The notes beneath the pieces are model-generated. The model was given only the letters and a program-made list of their open reading frames with translations. It did not search any database and was not told the origin of the DNA. Positions 1-6,742 of a stretch of 11,366 nucleotides of DNA are shown here, piece after piece (position 1 is the stretch's first letter; the number at the start of each line of letters is the position of its first letter). A program made the position numbers and the translations under genes. Source of the DNA: Campylobacteraceae bacterium UBA1877 (GTDB taxonomy: Bacteria; Campylobacterota; Campylobacteria; Campylobacterales; Campylobacteraceae); contig DDHL01000100.1 of assembly GCA_002352945.1 (NCBI GenBank), forward strand, positions 5,854-17,219, in the 5' to 3' direction.

Positions 1-849
1 GATCATTGGCCTTATCGCTTCAGCCCTTGCTCTCCACTCAGGCTGGTCGTGAAAAAAGTGAACATAATCCTCTTTTATCATAGCGCTACAAGTGGCTTCA
101 GGAATTATAATGGCATCAAGCTCATCTTTAAAGCTCTCAATATATTCAATATTAAATTTTGCAAGCGCATCAACACTTTTAAAATCGCCCGTAAAATATG
201 ATGGTGCCCCGCAGCACTTTTGCTGCTTTATTAAGTGCACATCAATCTCTAAAGCTTTTAAAATTTCAAGCAAAGCCTTTCCAATATCTGTATACATGTA
301 ATTTGCCAAACAACCGATAAAAAGCCCAACTCTTCCCTTTCCTCCGTTATTTATCACCTCTGGGTAGGAATTTAAAAAACTTTTTCTAGCAAGACTAGGC
401 AAGAGTCTATCGAGTTTAATAAGTGGAAATTTACGCATAGCTTGTGAATTTTTTTGTGGGTATTGCTTAAAGCCGCAACTTTGAAATACATACCCAAAAC
501 GCGCTACAATATCCATAATTGAACGATTTCTTAGGAGAAAAAAGGCTAAACGCTTATACCATGCAATGCCATATTTTTTTCCAATATCGCTGCGAACCTG
601 CTCAATGAGCATATCAACAGGCAGATCATTTGGACAAACATCTACACAATTTGTGCATAAAAAACAGCTCTCAAAAATCTTTTTTGCATCTCTATCAAGC
701 TCCAATTCACCACGCTCATAGGCACCCAAAAGATGCAAAAATCCTCGAGGACTTGTAACCTCATCTGAATTTACCTGATGGATTGTACAAACCTGAATAC
801 ATTTACCGCACTTTACACATGCATCTGAGGTTGCGCTAAAGTGAAACAT
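1..849 (-). CDS. Fe-S oxidoreductase, GlcF/LutA-like CCG-domain protein (3' end cut off by window)
   Basis: The first 283 residues are present and the frame is still open at the left edge. An N-terminal ferredoxin-like part has two 4Fe-4S motifs: C11-x2-C14-x2-C17-x3-C21 and C62-x2-C65-x2-C68-x3-C72 followed by Pro. A cysteine-rich CCG domain follows, with C180, C212-C213-G214 and C254 in the context EATCSAM. This layout is that of GlcF, HdrD-type and LutA proteins, which pass electrons from a dehydrogenase partner to quinone or another carrier, usually at the membrane. The usual length is about 420-430 residues, so roughly a third is missing. The ATG lies 2 bases after the hemN stop and only a weak ribosome site is visible, so translation is probably coupled to hemN. 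The corresponding C. jejuni gene is Cj0991c. The substrate and partner cannot be told from the sequence. Confidence 0.88.
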   Translation of the reverse strand, partial: MFHFSATSDACVKCGKCIQVCTIHQVNSDEVTSPRGFLHLLGAYERGELELDRDAKKIFESCFLCTNCVDVCPNDLPVDMLIEQVRSDIGKKYGIAWYKRLAFFLLRNRSIMDIVARFGYVFQSCGFKQYPQKNSQAMRKFPLIKLDRLLPSLARKSFLNSYPEVINNGGKGRVGLFIGCLANYMYTDIGKALLEILKALEIDVHLIKQQKCCGAPSYFTGDFKSVDALAKFNIEYIESFKDELDAIIIPEATCSAMIKEDYVHFFHDQPEWRARAEAIRPMI

Positions 850-851
850 CT

Positions 852-2219
852 TTACACCGTCTTGCTAAATCGACGTTTTGATTCTGGAATCTTGCTTAAA
901 TACGCATCAAAAGGCATGCAGATATTGCGAATAAGTAGTGTTCCAGTAGGACTTACTTGCAAAGCCTCTTTTGTAAGTGTCACAAGACCTGCGTCAATAA
1001 ACTCTTTTAATCCCTCTATAGAGTCATTAAAATAGTCAAAAAAATCGATTTTAAAACGCTTTTCGACATTTTTAATATTGAGTTTAAAATTACTCATCAT
1101 TTCCATAATAACAGCTTTTCGCAAAACATCATCATCACTTAAAATCAAGCCTCTATGGACTGGTAAATTTCCAGCATCAATCGCAGCTTCATACTCTTTT
1201 AAATCCTTATAGTTTTGCACATAATGGCGCTCGCCTTCACCAATACTTGTAAGTCCAACCCCAATTAAATCGGCCCCGCCTTTTGTGGTATAGCCTTGAA
1301 AGTTTCTGTGCAATTGACCCTTGTTAATTGCCTGAAACAGTTCATCTTCTGGTTTTGCAAAATGATCCATTCCAATCATCTTATAGCCATTAGCTTGCAA
1401 AAAGTCGATGGTATGGCGCATAATTGCAAGTTTTTGAGCCGGTTTTGGCAAGGTTGTCTCATCAAATTTTCGCATAGTCTTTTTCATCCAAGGCACGTGT
1501 GCATAATTAAAGACTGCAAACCTATCTGGATCAAGAGTAAGTGCTAAATTCAATGTCTCTTTAAAAGTCTCTAAAGTTTGATATGGAAGCCCATAAATCA
1601 AATCCATATTTATCGAATTTATTCCAGCGCTTCGCGCCATATCAACAGCACGCTTTGTTATCTCATACGGCTGGATACGGTGGATCTCTTTTTGCACTTT
1701 TTCATTAAAATCCTGCACTCCATAACTAATGCGGTTAACCCCGCCTGCAATGAGTACATCAAGCTGCTCTTTTGTTAAAAACCGAGGATCAATTTCACAG
1801 CTAATTTCAGCCTCATTTGAAAAGTTTTTAAAATGTTTGCCAATGAGCTTAATTATGCGTTCAAGCTGGGATGCACTAAAAAAAGTTGGGGTTCCTCCAC
1901 CAAAATGCAGCTGCAAAACTTCTCTATTTGTGTCTAAGTGGTGCGATAAAAGCTCAAGCTCTTTTTCTAAATAGCCAATATATCGCTCTTTTTTCTCATC
2001 TTTTGATGTAAATACAACATTGCATCCACAAAAATAGCACGCACTTCTGCAAAATGGCAAATGAAAATAAAGCGATAAAGGCCGGCTGGAGTCTTGGGAT
2101 TTTAATATCTTCTCATAATCTTTACATGTAAAGCCCTCATGAAACTCAGGCGCAGTTGGATAACTTGTATATCTAGGGCCTGGTTTTGAGTATTTTGTAA
2201 ATGTTTCAAAATCAATCAT
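852..2219 (-). CDS. hemN: Oxygen-independent coproporphyrinogen III oxidase (radical SAM)
   Basis: This cytosolic enzyme converts coproporphyrinogen III to protoporphyrinogen IX in heme synthesis without oxygen, using two S-adenosylmethionine molecules per turnover. The 455-residue length is nearly that of E. coli HemN (457). The N-terminal KPGPRYTSYPTA segment is typical of true HemN. The radical SAM cluster motif is C57-x3-C61-x2-C64 with C66 next to it, matching the E. coli C62/C66/C69/C71 arrangement, and a GGGTP motif follows at about residues 106-110. A GAAGG ribosome site (2227-2231) sits 7 bases before the ATG. The gene starts 3 bases after the stop of the DUF2603 gene and ends 2 bases before the Fe-S oxidoreductase ATG, so it is an inner gene of the operon. 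The true-HemN N-terminus and conserved C66 argue against the related heme chaperone HemW. Confidence 0.96.
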   Translation of the reverse strand: MIDFETFTKYSKPGPRYTSYPTAPEFHEGFTCKDYEKILKSQDSSRPLSLYFHLPFCRSACYFCGCNVVFTSKDEKKERYIGYLEKELELLSHHLDTNREVLQLHFGGGTPTFFSASQLERIIKLIGKHFKNFSNEAEISCEIDPRFLTKEQLDVLIAGGVNRISYGVQDFNEKVQKEIHRIQPYEITKRAVDMARSAGINSINMDLIYGLPYQTLETFKETLNLALTLDPDRFAVFNYAHVPWMKKTMRKFDETTLPKPAQKLAIMRHTIDFLQANGYKMIGMDHFAKPEDELFQAINKGQLHRNFQGYTTKGGADLIGVGLTSIGEGERHYVQNYKDLKEYEAAIDAGNLPVHRGLILSDDDVLRKAVIMEMMSNFKLNIKNVEKRFKIDFFDYFNDSIEGLKEFIDAGLVTLTKEALQVSPTGTLLIRNICMPFDAYLSKIPESKRRFSKTV

Positions 2220-2222
2220 TCA

Positions 2223-2717
2223 TTAACCTTCTTGAGAACGAGTAAGCATCAAATCTTTTAAATCTACAAAGAGATTTGGATGTCGTTTTTTAATATTGCC
2301 TACAAGGCGATCCAAATCGATATTAATCGCTTTTGCCCCGTTGGATTTTGAAGCAAGACGGCGTATCTCATCCATTGCCACCGCCCAAACATCATGAAAA
2401 TCAACAGGAATATGCTGCCAAATTGTCTTTTCAAGTTTTAAGTTAAAATTTTCTTGCTGCGCACTTCTTAAGCTCTCGACCATCTTATTCATCGATTCAA
2501 TGGATATTAACGTATAGAGCTTTTGGTCTGTATCTATGGCAAACCAAGGTTCGGCACCGTCCCAGCTTCCACTTTTTAAGGTTAAGGTTTTTTTATTTGG
2601 ATCTTCTGTGTCACTTATTTCAAAAACAGTTTTTTCTGAATCTTCATTGATACCAATGCGCTTAGCAATAGTGCGAATGGCATCATACACAGCTAATTCT
2701 GTCTTTTTATCTGCCAT
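2223..2717 (-). CDS. Uncharacterised DUF2603/UPF0763-type protein, Campylobacterota
   Basis: This is a 164-residue soluble protein without signal peptide, membrane segment or recognisable catalytic motif. The N-terminal half is acidic and polar ([14 protein letters not shown]). The middle has a short coiled-coil-like stretch (ESLRSAQQENFNLKLEK), followed by the most striking block, TIWQHIPVDFHDVWAVAMDEI, at about residues 98-118. From memory this fits the UPF0763/DUF2603 family, restricted to Campylobacterota; its C. jejuni counterpart is Cj0993c, in the same position between argF and hemN. The start is taken at 2717 because AAGGAG (2723-2728) lies 5 bases before that ATG, and because the upstream start at 2747 would overlap argF by about 31 bases. 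The chosen ATG overlaps the argF stop by one base (TAATG), a typical translational coupling. Function is unknown; the family name is moderately sure. Confidence 0.85.
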   Translation of the reverse strand: MADKKTELAVYDAIRTIAKRIGINEDSEKTVFEISDTEDPNKKTLTLKSGSWDGAEPWFAIDTDQKLYTLISIESMNKMVESLRSAQQENFNLKLEKTIWQHIPVDFHDVWAVAMDEIRRLASKSNGAKAINIDLDRLVGNIKKRHPNLFVDLKDLMLTRSQEG

Positions 2718-3645
2718 TATGACTCCTTTTTTTGACGCTCCAACCAAACCATAACGCCTTTTTGGGCATGGAGACGATTTTCAGCTTCGTCAAATATCTC
2801 ATCAGCGTGAGCTTCAAAAACCTCTTCGCTTACCTCATAATTGCGATATGCTGGCAAGCAATGCAAAAATATAGCATCATCTTTTGCCTTTTTCATCATT
2901 GCGCTATCTACCATATAACCTGCAAAATCCTTAATGCGTTTAGCTTTTTGATCTTCTTGTCCCATGGACACCCAAGTATCAGTTGTAACCACATCTGCAT
3001 TTTTTACAGCTTCATTTGGATCATTAAAAAACTCAATCTTTGCTCCACTTTTTTTGGCAAACATTAAAGCATCTTTTACAATTTCACTATCTGGCTCATA
3101 CCCTTTTGGAGTTGCAATTCTTAAATTAAACCCAAGCTTAGATGCCAACATGAGCCATGAATGAGTCATATTGTTACCATCTCCAACATACGCAACTATT
3201 GGATCTTTATCTTTACCGTATTCTACCATAGTAAGGTAATCGGCCATTAACTGAACTGGATGGTAGCTATCGCTAAGTCCGCTAATTACTGGAGCTTTTG
3301 AGTATCTTGCAAACTCTTCAAGTGTGCTTTGAGAATAGGTTCTAATCATCACCATATCTACCATACGCCCAATGACTCGAGCTGTATCTTTCATAGGCTC
3401 TCCCCTTCCAAGCTGCAAATCATTGGCTGACAAAAAGAGCCCCTTGCCTCCAAGCTGATGGATTCCAACCTCAAAACTAACACGGGTTCTAGTTGAATTT
3501 TTTTCAAATATCATACCCAATGTTTTTCCAGCTAAATAGGGTTTGCACTCCCCTCTTTTTGTCTCTGCTTTAATAGTTTGTGCTAAAGATATAATCTCTA
3601 AAATTTCCTCTTTCTTATATCTTTTAAAGTCAAAAAATGTCTCAT
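2717..3645 (-). CDS. argF: Ornithine carbamoyltransferase, with an apparent one-base frameshift near its start
   Basis: The enzyme joins ornithine and carbamoyl phosphate to give citrulline in arginine synthesis. Conserved signatures are present: the carbamoyl-phosphate loop STRTR in [26 protein letters not shown], the ornithine-side YHPVQ and TDTWVSMG, and HCLPAYR near the C-terminus. The gene appears to start at ATG 3645, with AAGG (3653-3656) 7 bases upstream, and this frame gives MRHFLTLKD, the usual family N-terminus. It then stops at TAG 3600-3598. The rest, from [11 protein letters not shown] onward, is in the neighbouring frame and runs uninterrupted to the TAA at 2719-2717. Adding one base near 3617-3621 restores about 309 residues, the normal length. 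A first-pass annotation from an internal TTG at 3520 would lack about 42 residues, so is unlikely to be right. Either a sequencing error, a mutation or recoding explains this. The gene starts 19 bases after hemB. Confidence 0.9.
2723..2728 (-). promoter_or_regulatory. Ribosome binding site that fixes the DUF2603 start
   Basis: AAGGAG on the minus strand, 5 bases before the ATG at 2717 and inside the 3' end of argF. It favours this ATG over the ATG at 2747, which would give ten extra residues and has no comparable site. Confidence 0.8.
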
Positions 3646-3652
3646 AGCTTTG

Positions 3653-3656
3653 CCTT
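3653..3656 (-). promoter_or_regulatory. Ribosome binding site of argF, upstream of the frameshift
   Basis: AAGG on the minus strand, 7 bases before ATG 3645, within the 19-base gap after hemB. The proper spacing and the family-like MRHFLTLKD that follows show the true argF start is here, although the downstream frame differs by one base. Confidence 0.65.
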
Positions 3657-3664
3657 AAATAAAG

Positions 3665-4636
3665 TTATTTCATCAAAATTTTTGCCACTTCTTTCGCGTG
3701 GTAAGTAATAATCATATCAGCCCCTGCTCTTTTAAAGCCAACCATTGTCTCCATCATTACTCGCTCATAATCAATAACACCAGCACTTGAAGCAGCCTTT
3801 AGCATAGCATACTCGCCACTTACATTATAAACACAAAGGGGCAAGCTTGTACTGTTTTTAATCTCTCTTACAATATCTAAATAAGCAAGGGCTGGTTTTA
3901 CCATTAAAATATCGGCCCCTTGGAGCTCATCTTCAACAGACTCCGCTATGGCTTCACGACGATTTGCTGGGTCCATTTGGTAACTTCTTCGATCTCCAAA
4001 ACTAGGAGCAGACTCAGCCACATCTCTAAATGGACCATAATATGCACTAGCAAACTTTGTCGAATAGCTCATTATTGGCAAATTTTCAAACCCATTTTTA
4101 TCAAGAGCTTCTCTTAAAGCCGCAATAGTGCCATCCATCATCCCACTAGGAGCTATCATATCTGCGCCCGATTTTGCATGAATAAGCGCCTGTTTTGCCA
4201 AAATTTCTAGTGTCGCATCATTGTTAACGCTTTCATGCTCTAAGTCTAAGATTCCACAGTGTCCATGGTCTGTATATTCACAAAAACAAAGATCAGTAAT
4301 TACATACAGATTTGGACAGGCTTTTTTTATCTCTTTAAGAGCCGATGCAATTATGCCATGCTCACAAAGTGCATCGCTTCCTATACTATCTTTTGTTTCT
4401 GGAATGCCAAAGAGCATAATTGCTTTGATTCCTAACGATTCTAAACTTTTGCATTCATCAATTAAAACATCTATGCTCATTTGAAAAACACCCGGCATGG
4501 AAGCGACTTCAATTTTTTGATTTTTGCCAGGACGGGCAAAAAGAGGATAAATCAAATCATCTGTGCTCAATTTTGTCTCTTGAACTAAAGCTCTTATATT
4601 TGGATGCATTCTAAGACGGCGAAATCTTTTAAACAT
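3665..4636 (-). CDS. hemB: Delta-aminolevulinic acid dehydratase (porphobilinogen synthase)
   Basis: This cytosolic enzyme condenses two 5-aminolevulinate molecules into porphobilinogen, the first common pyrrole of heme synthesis. The 323-residue length is normal. The N-terminus [20 protein letters not shown] is characteristic. The zinc-binding cysteine cluster C117-x-C119-x7-C127 ([15 protein letters not shown]) marks a zinc-dependent type. PSGMMDG is at 163-169, one active-site lysine is K194 ([15 protein letters not shown]) and the Schiff-base lysine is K247 ([14 protein letters not shown]). The start is supported by AAGGA (4643-4647), 6 bases before the ATG. It is the first gene of the five-gene minus-strand operon and is divergent from ribA. 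A second heme gene, hemN, lies three genes downstream, which suggests shared control of heme steps. Confidence 0.97.
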   Translation of the reverse strand: MFKRFRRLRMHPNIRALVQETKLSTDDLIYPLFARPGKNQKIEVASMPGVFQMSIDVLIDECKSLESLGIKAIMLFGIPETKDSIGSDALCEHGIIASALKEIKKACPNLYVITDLCFCEYTDHGHCGILDLEHESVNNDATLEILAKQALIHAKSGADMIAPSGMMDGTIAALREALDKNGFENLPIMSYSTKFASAYYGPFRDVAESAPSFGDRRSYQMDPANRREAIAESVEDELQGADILMVKPALAYLDIVREIKNSTSLPLCVYNVSGEYAMLKAASSAGVIDYERVMMETMVGFKRAGADMIITYHAKEVAKILMK

Positions 4637-4745
4637 AATCTATCCTTTTGTTTGGTACAATGCTTTTTGCAACACGGTTGCATAATCAACCAAACTTGCT
4701 ATTTTTAAAAAAGTATTAGTCTAGCATATTGGGAGTTAATAAAAG
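4637..4745. promoter_or_regulatory. Divergent hemB / ribA control region with overlapping inverted repeats
   Basis: This 109-base gap separates the start codons of hemB (minus) and ribA (plus), so both promoters should lie here. A 15-base perfect inverted repeat, TGCAAC-ACG-GTTGCA, occupies 4668-4682. It overlaps a second one, GGTTG-CATAAT-CAACC, at 4676-4691. I see no convincing -35/-10 pair on either strand. TATGCA on the minus strand (about 4680-4685) and the AT-rich stretch near 4714-4730 on the plus strand are only candidate -10 regions. The repeats could bind a regulator of heme or riboflavin genes; this is inferred from position alone. Confidence 0.4.
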
Positions 4746-5309
4746 ATGAATATAAGTATCTCCGAGGTTGCCAACCTTCCTTCCCGTTTTGGAGAATTTA
4801 AAATTCAAAGCTTTAAAGAGAATGAAAAAGAGCATCTAGTCATTTTTAAAGAACCTTTAGGCGATATACCGGTAGTTCGTATACATAGCGAATGCCTTAC
4901 AGGCGATGCAATTGGAAGTCTTAAATGTGATTGTAGAGATCAACTAGAAGCTTCGCTGGAGTGTATAAACAAAAATGGCGGAATGGTGATTTATCTGCGT
5001 CAAGAAGGGCGCAATATTGGTCTATTTAACAAAGTCAATGCTTACGCTCTTCAAGACAAGGGCTTAGATACGATTGAAGCTAACCATCAGTTGGGATTTG
5101 AAGCAGATGAACGTACTTACGAAATAGTTGAGACAATTTTAGACCACTTTAAAATCAATCGCATAAAGCTACTTACAAACAATCCTAAAAAGCTTCAAGG
5201 CTTAAAAAGTATTAATATTATAGAAAGACTACCAATAGTTATTAAACCAAATAAGTTTAATAAAAACTATTTAAAAGTAAAACAAGAACAGATGGGGCAT
5301 CTGTTTTAA
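4746..5309 (+). CDS. ribA: GTP cyclohydrolase II (monofunctional)
   Basis: The enzyme opens the ring of GTP to give 2,5-diamino-6-ribosylamino-4(3H)-pyrimidinone 5'-phosphate, formate and pyrophosphate, the first step of riboflavin synthesis. At 187 residues it is the stand-alone form, without a fused RibB domain. The zinc ligands are C50, C61 and C63 in HSECLTGDAIGSLKCDC. The GTP-binding/catalytic stretch YLRQEGRNIGL is at 83-93, the ADERTYE block at 120-126 supplies the conserved Asp and Arg, and LLTNNPKK is at 142-149. The C-terminal YLKVKQEQMGH segment is also typical. A GGGAG site lies about 10 bases before the ATG, rather far. The gene is divergent from hemB, as in C. jejuni (Cj0996), and convergent with the efflux operon. 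Confidence 0.96.
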   Translation: MNISISEVANLPSRFGEFKIQSFKENEKEHLVIFKEPLGDIPVVRIHSECLTGDAIGSLKCDCRDQLEASLECINKNGGMVIYLRQEGRNIGLFNKVNAYALQDKGLDTIEANHQLGFEADERTYEIVETILDHFKINRIKLLTNNPKKLQGLKSINIIERLPIVIKPNKFNKNYLKVKQEQMGHLF

Positions 5310-5341
5310 TCAGTCGTCTTTACATGTAAAGACGACTGATT
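5308..5341. terminator. Perfect 34-bp palindrome between convergent ribA and cmeC, likely bidirectional terminator
   Basis: The arm AATCAGTCGTCTTTACA is followed directly by its exact reverse complement, giving 17 paired bases per arm on paper; in RNA this would be a strong hairpin with a loop of about 4-6 bases around ACATGT. It begins inside the ribA TAA stop and ends 3 bases before the cmeC stop. Its place between converging genes suits a terminator for both strands. Neither side is followed by a clear run of T, so it is not a textbook intrinsic terminator. It could instead be a protein-binding site or a transcript-stabilising hairpin. Confidence 0.7.
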
Positions 5342-5344
5342 GGA

Positions 5345-6742
5345 TTAATTAGCTGTAACTAATGCGCTCTCATCCCAACCGCCACCTAAGGCTTTAATGA
5401 GAGTTATATCCGCACTAAGAGCCTCTTGCGATAGTTGAACGAGGTTGATTCTAGCATTTAACAAATCATCATTTGCATCAAGTACATCTTGATACTCTCC
5501 AGCTCCTGCTTCATATCTAGACTGGGCAAGTTTTGCCAACTCTTCATAAATCCTTACTTGCTCTAAAGCTTGAAGCTTTGCTTCATAAGCTCTTTTGCGC
5601 ACTTCTTGGGCTTCATAAACTTCTAAAAATGCCCTAGTTACGCTACTTTCAAAGCCAATTCGAGCCATCTCTTGCAAAGCTTCTCGACTTCTTACTTGGG
5701 ATTTAATTCTTCCAAAATCAAAAAGAGGAGCTACTAAAGAGGAGCCAATATTCCATGTTCTAGCAGAGCTTGTAATAAACTCACTTAGCTCCATACTGCT
5801 AAAGCCAAGAGCTCCTGAGAGACTAATAGATGGAAAATAAGCAGCCTTTGCAACCTTAATATCCAAATTTGCTGCCTCAAGAGCATGGAGCGCTGCTTGA
5901 ATATCTGGACGCTGCTCTAACAAAGTAGCACTAAGCCCCTCTGGAACCCCAATTGGCTGAGGTAAGGCTTTTTTATCAAAGCTTTTTTTAGATTCAAACA
6001 GCTCTTTTGGTGACGTGCCAATCAATAAATGCAATGCGCTTTCTTGACGAGCAATGGCTGATTGTATCGATGTTAAAGTGCTTTTTGCATTTGTATATGC
6101 AGACTTAGCTAAATAGACCTCATATGGAGACACTGCTCCTAGTTTATGCTTTTGCTCAACCAATTTTAATGACTCTTTTCGAACTTTTAGAGTCTTTTTG
6201 GCAATATCCTCTTGAGTTTTTAAGGACAAAAGGCCAAAGTAACTATCAACAACGGAGCTTACAAGGCCAATTTTTATAGCATCTTTTGCTGCCTTTGTGC
6301 TAAGCAACGACTCTTGAGCTGAAGCTTTGGCATTTTTTAATTTACCCCAAATGTCTACTTCATAACTTAATATGCCACTAAGAGTAAAAGAGTTATATGT
6401 TTTGCCAGTACCTGCATAACTCTCTTTGCTACTAAGAGTTCTATCTGCTCCTGCTGATCCACTAATATTTGGGTATAAATTTGCCTGGGCACCGCTAAGA
6501 GCAGCGTGAGCTAAAGAGACATTTGCAGCAGCTTCTCGTAAATCAAAATTGTTTTTAAGCGCTTTTTGAACCAATTCGTTTAAAGTGGAATCTTTATAAG
6601 CCTCCCACCATTTTGATTCTACACGAACTGCATCATTTAAAGTCGGTAAATCTACATTAGCCGGTTTTGGCTCTTCATAAAAAGCGCAGCCGCTAAACAG
6701 TCCTGCAATACCAAAAATGAGTATAACTTTATGCCACTGCAT
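5345..6742 (-). CDS. cmeC: Outer-membrane efflux channel lipoprotein (CmeC/OprM, NodT family)
   Basis: This is the trimeric TolC-like exit duct of a tripartite RND pump. From the chosen start it has 465 residues. MQWHKVILIFGIAGLFSGC is a lipoprotein signal peptide with lipidation expected at C19. Two outer-membrane efflux repeats follow, with family marks such as WWEAYKDSTLNELVQKAL, YEVDIWGKLKNA, LLEQRPDIQAAL, AKAAYFPSISLSG and the C-terminal SRYEAGAGEYQDVLDA. The start at 6742 is preferred because AAGGAG (6749-6754) lies 6 bases upstream and a lipobox follows. The longer reading from 6823 would put 27 extra residues, overlapping the pump gene, before the signal peptide. The chosen ATG still overlaps the pump gene's 3' end by 14 bases, implying coupled translation. 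It is the last gene of the operon. Confidence 0.92.
   Translation of the reverse strand: MQWHKVILIFGIAGLFSGCAFYEEPKPANVDLPTLNDAVRVESKWWEAYKDSTLNELVQKALKNNFDLREAAANVSLAHAALSGAQANLYPNISGSAGADRTLSSKESYAGTGKTYNSFTLSGILSYEVDIWGKLKNAKASAQESLLSTKAAKDAIKIGLVSSVVDSYFGLLSLKTQEDIAKKTLKVRKESLKLVEQKHKLGAVSPYEVYLAKSAYTNAKSTLTSIQSAIARQESALHLLIGTSPKELFESKKSFDKKALPQPIGVPEGLSATLLEQRPDIQAALHALEAANLDIKVAKAAYFPSISLSGALGFSSMELSEFITSSARTWNIGSSLVAPLFDFGRIKSQVRSREALQEMARIGFESSVTRAFLEVYEAQEVRKRAYEAKLQALEQVRIYEELAKLAQSRYEAGAGEYQDVLDANDDLLNARINLVQLSQEALSADITLIKALGGGWDESALVTAN

Noticed and set aside
92..301. Plus-strand open frames opposite the minus-strand genes (for example 92-301, 1296-1547, 2732-3067, 8092-8325, 8554-8796)
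   Set aside because: All lie fully antisense to well-identified genes, have low-complexity or unrecognisable translations and no consistent ribosome site. They are shadows.
2718..2747. Longer N-terminus for the DUF2603 protein
   Set aside because: It overlaps argF by about 31 bases, while AAGGAG is placed ideally for the ATG at 2717.
2717..3520. Short ArgF starting at an internal TTG
   Set aside because: It would remove about 42 conserved N-terminal residues and lacks a supporting ribosome site. The upstream AAGG-ATG and MRHFLTLKD show the true start lies at 3645 with a frame break after it.
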